Shown: piece by piece, positions 57,037 through 64,000 of the stretch
Layout of the letters: each line of letters begins with the position of its first letter
Position numbering within the stretch: the stretch's first letter is position 1
DNA from: Lepturacanthus savala
Taxonomy: Eukaryota > Chordata > Actinopteri > Scombriformes > Trichiuridae
DNA: 64,000 nucleotides
Assembly (NCBI GenBank): GCA_030544235.1
Contig: CM060470.1
Location: forward strand, 19,904,356 to 19,968,355
Direction: 5' to 3'
Made by a program: the position numbers and the translations under genes
Notes under the pieces: generated by a model
Told to the model about the DNA's origin: nothing
Databases searched by the model: none
The model's input: only the letters and a program-made list of their open reading frames with translations

Positions 57037-57153
57037 GTGAGTCTTTGTGTTCAACACTGAAACCGAAAGAGTGAAAAGGCCATAAAATCTTTCAAATTTG
57101 AAATTTACTTCTATAATTGTAGAAAAAATGTAAACCTGTTTTTTCCTCTCCAG

Positions 57154-57453
57154 CGATCCCCGACCCTCCAGAGAACTTGAGGTGGAGAGACAAGTCGGCT
57201 AAGGGCATCTTCCTGACCTGGGAACCGCCGAAGTATGACGGCGGCAGTGGCATCAGAGGCTACAACGTGGACCGCTGCCAGAGAGGAACTGATAAATGGG
57301 AACCCTGCGGAGACATGGTCCCTGAGCTGAAGTGCGAGGTGACCGGTCTGACCGAGGGTCAGTGGTACTCATACAGAGTCCGAGCTCTGAATCGACTCGG
57401 AGCCAGCCAGCCCTGCAAGGCCACTGATGAGATCCAGGCTGTTGATCCCATAG
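57154..57453 (+). CDS. ttn: Titin FnIII domain
   Basis: 300 bp, acceptor TTCCTCTCCAG, donor CCCATAG|GTAAAT. L-T-W-E-P-P-K-Y-D-G-G-S-G-I, G-Y-N-V-D-R-C, Y-S-Y-R-V-R-A-L-N-R-L-G. Confidence 0.96.
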
Positions 57454-57482
57454 GTAAATTATTCTTTCACTGGAAATATATC

Positions 57483-57675
57483 ACAATCTATTGATTATTG
57501 AAACAGTGAATCAATTACTTATTTGTTTCATAAAATGGTATAAACTGTCGATCACTGTTTGTGAAATCCGCAACTGTTACATCATCACTAATCAGTTATA
57601 GAAGATTAAAGAAACTAGAAATAGTTAGATTCGAGAAGCAGGAATCAGAGAATTATGACATTTTCTTCTTAAAAC
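57483..57675 (-). repeat. Dispersed teleost repeat, copy 3 (same orientation as copy 2)
   Basis: In the intron 57454-58042: GATTATTGAAACAGTGAATC, TTTGTTTCATAAAATGGTAT, then AGAAGATTAAAGAAACTAGA and GAGAAGCAGGAATCAGAGAA, colinear with 47763-47990 but shorter. Confidence 0.6.
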
Positions 57676-58042
57676 TGACCATCAATAATCAAGATAGTTG
57701 GCTCTACACACACATAATATTCACAATATATGATCTCAGTCCAGATCTTGAAGAACTATTAAAAACCTCAAATTTGAAATGCTTCAAATTTACCACCATA
57801 ATCCACTAAATCATGATAATGAAAATAACCAAAGAAAATAAATTTATTTTAGTGGTATTACTGTTATAACTAACACTGTATTTTGGGACAATATACTTTA
57901 ATCAGGAAGAAAAGGGGAGACGATTAAATAAACACAGGCAGAGATTTTATAGTTTTATGGATGTTTTGTGTTTTATACAGGAGAGTATACATATTTAATG
58001 GTTCAGCACCTCTCTCTGACCATTGATCTTCTGTCCCTGCAG

Positions 58043-58330
58043 AGCCTCCAGACATCCAACTGGACGCCAAGCTGCTGGCTGGTCTGACCGCCAAGGCCGG
58101 CAGTAAGATCGAGCTGCCAGCCATGGTGACTGGAAAACCAGAGCCCCGGGTGCAGTGGACCAAGGCTGACCTGGTCCTTAAACCGGATGACAGAGTATCC
58201 ATTGAGACAAAGCCAGGACACTCCACTGTCACCATCGCCAAGACCCAGAGAGACGACACCTCCACCTACATCATCGAGGCCACCAACAGCAGCGGCCGCG
58301 CCACTGCCACTGTCGAGGTCAACATCCTCG
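58043..58330 (+). CDS. ttn: Titin A-band Ig domain
   Basis: 288 bp, acceptor GTCCCTGCAG, donor ATCCTCG|GTGAGT. V-T-G-K-P-E-P-R-V-Q-W-T-K-A, D-T-S-T-Y-I-I-E-A-T-N-S-S-G. Confidence 0.96.
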
Positions 58331-58379
58331 GTGAGTCAGAGACCTGTTGATGTGATTAAAATGGAATATAAAGAAATAT

Positions 58380-58500
58380 AATATAAAGAAAATTAATTAA
58401 TTTAATTTAACTAATAAATGTATTATTATTATTATTAAATATCTATTTATTATTATTATTCATATTTTTATATATTTATTTATTATTCATTATTTGTGTT
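58380..58500. repeat. AT-rich (TTA)n simple repeat
   Basis: TATTATTATTATTATTAAAT, TTTATTATTATTATTCATAT and ATTTATTTATTATTCATTAT in the intron 58331-58698, with an A-rich run near 58605-58640. Confidence 0.85.
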
Positions 58501-58698
58501 TTATCTTGTGTTTTTTGGGGGTCTTTCCACCTTATATAATGATCTGTAATGGCATGTAAGCCTTTTTTTCTGTAATTTATTGGAAAAACAATAAAAGTTT
58601 AAGTAAAAAAAAAAGGAAAACGAAAACGAAAGAAAATATTTTTTATAATGATGTCTCTTTACTGGTGTATTAATTTAAAATCTATCATCCCAACATAG

Positions 58699-58995
58699 AT
58701 AAGCCGGGGCCTCCTGCTGCCTTCGATATCTCTGAGATCACTAACGAGTCCTGCTTCCTGGCCTGGAATCCTCCACGCGATGATGGCGGCTCCAAAATCA
58801 CCAACTACATCGTTGAGCGTCGTGCTGCAGACAGTCAGATCTGGCACCGTCTGTCTTCCACCATCAAACAGACCACATACAGATCTGTGGATCTGGTCAA
58901 GATGAAGGATTATATCTTCAGAGTGTTTGCTGAGAACCAGTTTGGTGTCGGAGCCCCAGCTGAGCACCAGCCCATCACTGCCAGATACCCCTTCG
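58699..58995 (+). CDS. ttn: Titin FnIII domain (first of six in a row)
   Basis: 297 bp, acceptor ATCCCAACATAG, donor CCCTTCG|GTAGGT. L-A-W-N-P-P-R-D-D-G-G-S-K-I, Y-I-V-E-R-R-A-A-D, Y-I-F-R-V-F-A-E-N-Q-F-G. The 1,002-bp intron after it (58996-59997) shows no recognisable element. Confidence 0.95.
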
Positions 58996-59997
58996 GTAGG
59001 TACCCGAAGAGACTGTAAGGTCCTGTTTACAGTAAATATTTTTGATGTCACAGATGTGACAGAAGACTATCACTTAATGTAGCTTTGCAGTCTTCAGATT
59101 GGACCAAAGAACAACTCAGGCTATTCTAATTAAGTAAAATTCTTTGTATATTTGTATTTTATTTTTTTTTAAATTTTCAACCGAAGTATCACTTCTACTC
59201 CTTAATTTAAAAAATAGCTATTTCATCCCAGCATGTTTTTATATTAACTGTCAAGGCAGTAAGTGATTTTCTCTCAGAAAGTGATTGCTGTCCCTGTATC
59301 GTCCAGTTTCTAAATAGCTCTAGCTGCTTTTATCTACATCAAACAGTTATAACATGAAAATATACACATCTTCATGTCCATGGTGATAATAAAGGTTTTT
59401 GTGGAACGTTTCTTGTAATTGAACAATCACAATTATGGTAGAAGAAGTGTTTGCAATTCATAGCATAATCAGGCTATCACTTTTGTCATAGACTATTTGT
59501 TAGCCAACCTCTGTCTAATATCCTTTATTAGGACTATATTTTTAAACAAAACTGTAATTAACATTATTAAAAGGACAATACAATTGATAAAAAATGAAAA
59601 ATTGAGGAGAGCTCATACTTTCTGCCTAAAAGTCAGTTGCTATCATTCTTATTTTTTATGTTTAATAGATTCAGCTCACTCTATATTACCTGTTCAAATG
59701 CTTTTAAAGGGACAATACAACATTGCCATTAAATTACTGGCTCATAGACAAAAATCTGGATCGAGAATAATAGTGGTTCTATTTCTCCGATTGGCTAGTC
59801 AGTAGTACAGCTAGTACAGTTTATAGCTGTAACACAACAGTATATTTTGCTATGACACCATCCTATCTTCTGATGACTTTGTCTCTGGACTGATTCATCT
59901 CTGGTTTAACTCATGGGAACTTTGGTTTAAACTTTTTTTTGATCTGTGAAGAGCTTTGATAAAAAAAAAATGAACGTCTCCCCTGTCCACTACTCAG

Positions 59998-60184
59998 ATA
60001 CTCCTGGAGCTCCTTACAAGCTGGAGCCATCAGACATCGCCAAGGACTCAGTGACTCTGACCTGGTACGAGCCCGATGAAGACGGTGGAAGCCCCATCAC
60101 TGGATACTGGGTGGAGAGATATGACCCCGACCGCGACAAGTGGATTAGATGCAACAAAATGCCCATTAAAGACACCACCTACAG
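59998..60184 (+). CDS. ttn: Titin split FnIII domain, first part
   Basis: 187 bp, acceptor CCACTACTCAG, donor CCTACAG|GTGAGT, phase 1 to 2. L-T-W-Y-E-P-D-E-D-G-G-S-P-I, G-Y-W-V-E-R-Y-D-P-D. Confidence 0.94.
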
Positions 60185-60273
60185 GTGAGTGACTGCTCTG
60201 CTGTTTAGTTTCTGAAGGTTCATATGGTTCATCATTAAATGCTAATGTGTTACTGTGTGTGTTTCCTTTGCAG

Positions 60274-60389
60274 AGTTAAAGGTCTTCCCACCAGGAAAAA
60301 GTACAAATTCAGAGTCCTGGCTGAAAATCTGGCTGGAACTGGAAAGCCCAGCAAGGAAACTGACCAGATCCTTGTCAAAGATCCTATTG
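60274..60389 (+). CDS. ttn: Titin split FnIII domain, second part
   Basis: 116 bp, acceptor TTCCTTTGCAG, donor CCTATTG|GTACAA, phase 2 to 1. V-K-G-L-P-T-R-K-K-Y-K-F-R-V-L-A-E-N-L-A-G. Confidence 0.94.
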
Positions 60390-60512
60390 GTACAAAAGCT
60401 TTTATTCATTTATAATCACATGTGACACATGTTTGACAATTTCTGTCCCGTTGTTGCTCTAAATCTCTCTTTAATTCTCACTACACCAACATCACTGTGA
60501 CTTGTTTTCCAG

Positions 60513-60812
60513 ATCCTCCTTGGCCTCCTGGCAAACCCACAGTGAAGGATGTCGCTAAGACTTCCTGCTTCCTGATGTGGACCAAGCCAGAGCATGACGG
60601 CGGAGCAAAGATCGAGGGCTACATCATCGAGATGCTGAAGAGCGGCACGACAGACTGGATTAATGTAGCTGATAACGTCACCCTGCTGGAGCATTTCCTG
60701 AAAGGACTGATGGAGAAGCAGGAGTATTCATTCAGGGTGCGAGCGGTTAACATGGCCGGAGAGAGTGAACCCAGCGAACCCAGCGACCCCGTGCTCTGCA
60801 AGGAGAGGCTCA
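60513..60812 (+). CDS. ttn: Titin FnIII domain
   Basis: 300 bp, acceptor CTTGTTTTCCAG, donor AGGCTCA|GTAAGA. M-W-T-K-P-E-H-D-G-G-A-K-I, G-Y-I-I-E-M-L-K, Y-S-F-R-V-R-A-V-N-M-A-G. The usual W-E-P-P is W-T-K-P. Confidence 0.95.
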
Positions 60813-60869
60813 GTAAGACCAACTGATTCTGCAGCATAGACAAAACATATCAAACTTCTATTCAATTCT

Positions 60870-61313
60870 AGAACAGACAGAATATGTCAAACTGACTCTA
60901 GAACATAAAACAGGTCAAACTTACTCTAGAACAGACAGAACAGATGAAACTGACTATAGAACAGACAGAATATATCAAACTGATTTTAGTACAGACAAAA
61001 AATATAAAACTGACTTTAACAGATTAAACAATATCAACTGACTCTAGAACAGACAGAACATATCAAATTGTCTCAAGAGCAGACAGAATATATCTAGACC
61101 AAACAAAACATGTCAAACTGACTCTACAATAGACAGAACATATCTAACTGACTCTAGATAAAACAGAACATGCCAAACAGACTCTAAAACAGATAAAATA
61201 TATCAAACTGAGTGTAGAACAGACAGAATATTTCAAACTGTCTCTGAAATGGACAAAACAAATTAAGCTGACAGATATAACCTGTCAAACTCTCTCTAGA
61301 ACAGAAAATGTCA
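60870..61313 (+). repeat. 30-bp minisatellite, about 15 copies
   Basis: Tandem variants of AGAACAGACAGAATATGTCA followed by AACTGACTCT, fully inside the intron 60813-61374. Copies differ by several substitutions and a few short gaps, so it is old and not homogenised. Confidence 0.92.
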
Positions 61314-61374
61314 GCCCAAGCAATGCAGATCATCAGAGACTTGACCTAACGCTGCATTATTCTTCCCTCCTCAG

Positions 61375-61674
61375 ACCCGCCTTGGGCTCCTCGCTGGTTA
61401 GAGGTCATCAACATCAGCAGGAACGTTGCTGACCTGAAGTGGACAGCCCCCGAGCGTGATGGTGGCTCACCCATCACTAACTATGTGGTGGAGAAGCGAG
61501 ATGTCAGGCGTAAAGGCTGGCAAGCCGTGGACACCACAGTCAAGGAGCTCAAGTATTCTGTGACTCCACTCAATGAAGGATCGCTCTACGTGTTCCGTGT
61601 CGCAGCTGAGAACTCAGTGGGTGTCGGCCCGTTCTGTGAGATGCAAGACTCCGTTCTGGCAAAAGACACCTTCA
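61375..61674 (+). CDS. ttn: Titin FnIII domain
   Basis: 300 bp, acceptor TTCCCTCCTCAG, donor CCTTCA|GTAAGT. L-K-W-T-A-P-E-R-D-G-G-S-P-I, Y-V-V-E-K-R-D-V-R, Y-V-F-R-V-A-A-E-N-S-V-G. Confidence 0.96.
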
Positions 61675-61786
61675 GTAAGTTAGAGAGGATTTTTTTTTTG
61701 TTCTAATTGCTCTTAACATAGGGGAAAGGAAGTTAAGGTGTCTGCTACATGGATATGGGATGAAAAGTTTTGTCTGTCTGTTGCAG

Positions 61787-61892
61787 CTACTCCTGGGCCA
61801 CCGTATAACCTCGCTGTCAATGCTGTGAGCAAGAGATACGTTGACTTGCAATGGGAGATGCCTCAAAATGATGGTGGCAGACCTGTTCTCAG
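61787..61892 (+). CDS. ttn: Titin split FnIII domain, first part
   Basis: 106 bp, acceptor CTGTTGCAG, donor GTTCTCAG|GTAGAG, phase 1 to 2. T-P-G-P-P-Y-N, L-Q-W-E-M-P-Q-N-D-G-G-R-P-V. The split lies before the Y-x-V-E-K strand. Confidence 0.94.
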
Positions 61893-62080
61893 GTAGAGTT
61901 ACAGTCCTGAAAACATTTCACCAGTCTGAAGGAAAAGTAGCTTTTAAAATCCATTACAATTAAAATCTTGATCTGAATTTTTAATGTCCAATTGTAAGTA
62001 TTTTCAAGAAAACTAAATGGAAAGGACAGTAGTGGTGTCAGCCTTGGTTTAATATAAATGTTACCTTCTCTGACTTCCAG

Positions 62081-62277
62081 GTATTGCGTGGAGAAGAAGG
62101 AGAAACTTGGAACTCGCTGGGTGAAGTGTGGCAACACTTCAAGTAATGACTGTAAATACAGAGTAACAGACATCATTGAGGGAACAGAGGTTCAGTTCCA
62201 GGTCCGCGCTGAGAACGAGGCCGGTGTCGGACATCCAAGCGAACCCACTGAGATCCTCTGCATTGAAGATCCAACAG
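62081..62277 (+). CDS. ttn: Titin split FnIII domain, second part
   Basis: 197 bp, acceptor TCTGACTTCCAG, donor CCAACAG|GTCTTA, phase 2 to 1. Y-C-V-E-K-K-E-K-L-G-T-R-W, V-Q-F-Q-V-R-A-E-N-E-A-G. Confidence 0.94.
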
Positions 62278-62382
62278 GTCTTAAATCTGGCATCGGATAA
62301 AGAAATTTCTCCATTAATGACTATTAAATGACAGTAATTATTTATAGAGGAAACTGAAAATCGTCTGTCCCATTCTCTCCAG

Positions 62383-62688
62383 GTGTACCATCTCCACCCC
62401 TGGAGCTGCGGGTGACTGGAGCCAGCAGGGAGTTTCTGGCCATCGCCTGGAAACCTCCGCAGAGGGACGGCGGCTCCCCTGTCAGCGGCTACCACATTGA
62501 GATGTGTGAGGCTGGTACAGAGAAATGGATGAGAGTCAACTCCCGTCCAGTCAAGGAGCTGAAGTACACTATAGATGAGGGAATTATCCCAGAGAAGGAG
62601 TACATCCTGAGAGTGAGGGCCATCAACTCTGCCGGAGTCAGCGAGCCGTCTGACATCTCTGACAACGTCTTCGCCAAAGAGTCAGACT
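62383..62688 (+). CDS. ttn: Titin FnIII domain (sixth in a row)
   Basis: 306 bp, acceptor TTCTCTCCAG, donor TCAGACT|GTAAGA. I-A-W-K-P-P-Q-R-D-G-G-S-P-V, G-Y-H-I-E-M-C, Y-I-L-R-V-R-A-I-N-S-A-G. Confidence 0.95.
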
Positions 62689-62769
62689 GTAAGAACGTCG
62701 GCTGGACTCACTGATGCCACATTAGCGAAAACTCATTTATTTGACGGCTGTTGTTTTCTGTGTTTCCAG

Positions 62770-62923
62770 GCGCTCCATCACTGGAGTTCCAGACTCTGGA
62801 CCTGGTTGTCGTGGAAACAGAGAAGATGCACATCCCAGTTCCCTTCAAAGCCGTCCCCTCACCCAGAATCACCTGGCACAAAGACGGCAAGGAGCTAAAG
62901 GCCGACGAACGTCTCACATTCAG
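62770..62923 (+). CDS. ttn: Titin split A-band Ig domain, first part
   Basis: 154 bp, acceptor GTGTTTCCAG, donor ATTCAG|GTCGAA, phase 1 to 2. P-F-K-A-V-P-S-P-R-I-T-W-H-K-D-G-K-E-L. Confidence 0.92.
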
Positions 62924-63202
62924 GTCGAAGATCTGTCCTTTTCAGACTGAATTTATTCAGATCAGATCTGAACTAGAAATAAAAACTCAAAGACAATCAT
63001 ATCACTCTGCTTTGTTTATAATATTTCAATTCAATCAGACATTAACCATATGCACCGTTATTTCCTTTTTTTTTTACCATGAAATGTAAAAACAAATAAA
63101 AACGGAGATAAATATTAGTAAATCTATTCATTATCAGAAATGAAATCTGTCAATGTGTCAATGTGAACAGCAGTGTCTGATGGGATTGTTTGTGCTCCAC
63201 AG

Positions 63203-63327
63203 GAAGGACTATACTTCCTGTCACGTGGAGGTGGAGAGCAGTGTTCATCCTGATGCAGGACAGTACAAAGTCACTCTGGAGAACAAACTGGGAGCTGCCA
63301 GTGGCACTATCAACGTCAAAGTCATTG
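63203..63327 (+). CDS. ttn: Titin split A-band Ig domain, second part
   Basis: 125 bp, acceptor GTGCTCCACAG, donor GTCATTG|GTACTC, phase 2 to 1. D-Y-T-S-C-H-V-E-V, D-A-G-Q-Y-K-V-T-L-E-N-K-L-G. The 597-bp intron after it shows nothing recognisable. Confidence 0.93.
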
Positions 63328-63924
63328 GTACTCAAACTAATTCACATTCATAGAACTCACTAAACTTTTTTTTCTTCTAAACCTCTCTGACATTTCTCTG
63401 TGAGGTTTGTTCCAAAAAAGTTTTTTAACATCAAAAACTCTTTTTTTCTCTGTTTATGGGCGAGTTTCATTCACAGAAACAAAGAAAGGAAAGATGAATC
63501 AATAACCATGGTTATTTAGACCCTAAAAAAAGACGTTGTGCTTTGTAACAAATATAAAGAGGTCATGTGACAGTAATAGATATATTAGAAGAGAAAATAT
63601 TTCAGCTACAGTAGGTGTTAGGGTTATTTATAATGTTATTATTATTTAAGCTGTATTCATGAATGTAATCTCAAACTTAAAATTTATTTAAAAATGGTAT
63701 TCAGGTCAAATGAGATTTTTTTTCCTGCTGTAAGCAAAGTCAGACCCTGGACTCTACAGCTCGAAACTCGTCAATTTTCGTTCACACCTCAAAGAAATTC
63801 TAAGAAAATTGAATATAAGGACAATTGAGCTTTTAAGAGTGCTTCTTGTAATAGGCCCTTTGTGTTTGACCTCTCAGCAGTTGATGTTTTTATTATTAAC
63901 ACATCTCTGTGTCTCTGTCTTTAG

Positions 63925-64000
63925 GTCTTCCCGGTCCCTGTAAGGAAATTGTGGCCTCAGAGATCACCAAGAACTCCTGTAAAGTGTCCTGGGATCCTCC
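63925..64000 (+). CDS. ttn: Titin FnIII domain, cut by the window end
   Basis: Acceptor TGTCTTTAG, then L-P-G-P-C-K-E-I-V and V-S-W-D-P at the edge: the start of the FnIII that follows the Ig. The exon continues beyond the window. Confidence 0.92.

Noticed and set aside
59497..59805. 102-codon plus-strand open frame in the 58996-59997 intron
   Set aside because: Low-complexity AT-rich translation without motifs or splice sites of matching phase.

Overview
The window is an internal part of one very large vertebrate titin gene (ttn), read entirely on the + strand. It runs from inside the PEVK spring region, through the distal tandem-Ig region of the I-band, into the first Ig/FnIII repeats of the A-band. 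I see no start or end of the full-length gene here. The exon series is supported by splice sites whose phases match throughout: almost every exon is phase 1 to phase 1, with exon lengths of about 267-303 bp for single domains. The domains are I-set Ig folds (Trp in the core, D-x-G-x-Y type F strand) and FnIII folds (W-E-P-P...D-G-G-S...Y-x-V-E). Intron sizes and the intronic repeats (an L2-type LINE tail, a tRNA-derived SINE, a Tc1/mariner-like MITE, a dispersed repeat found three times) point to a teleost fish. I cannot name the species or say which ttn paralogue this is.

Layout. 1-944: 3' part of a PEVK exon built of short K-V-x-V-K-P-S-E-E-K type repeats. 1432-3976: three further PEVK exons, one of them 1.9 kb. 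4158-27584: a single open exon of 23,427 bp (7,809 codons). It carries an array of about 35 units of 171 (or 170) residues organised in higher-order repeats, followed by a second, older array with a period of about 220 residues. 28110-31291: small PEVK exons and a 1.6-kb PEVK exon ending in a poly-Glu stretch. 31850-52916: an Arg-Gly-rich linker and 22 Ig domains, including a duplicated four-Ig block. 53298-64000: the A-band part, with the order Fn-Fn-Fn-Ig-Fn-Fn-Ig-Fn x6-Ig-Fn.

Two things stand out. First, the giant exon: a satellite-like, recently homogenised protein-coding array inside a muscle spring, long enough to add about 3 micrometres of contour length if it is translated. Second, the sequence just upstream of the Ig exon at 41950 looks like the internal 'Cronos' titin promoter. 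It has CCAAT boxes, an E-box, a small upstream ORF, and an ATG in good context that reads in frame through the splice acceptor into the Ig domain, 12 exons before the first FnIII exon.

Functionally, the exons form one elastic filament: an unstructured entropic spring (PEVK plus giant exon), a stiffer tandem-Ig chain, then the thick-filament-binding Ig/FnIII repeats. The internal promoter, if real, would make a shorter titin that lacks the spring.
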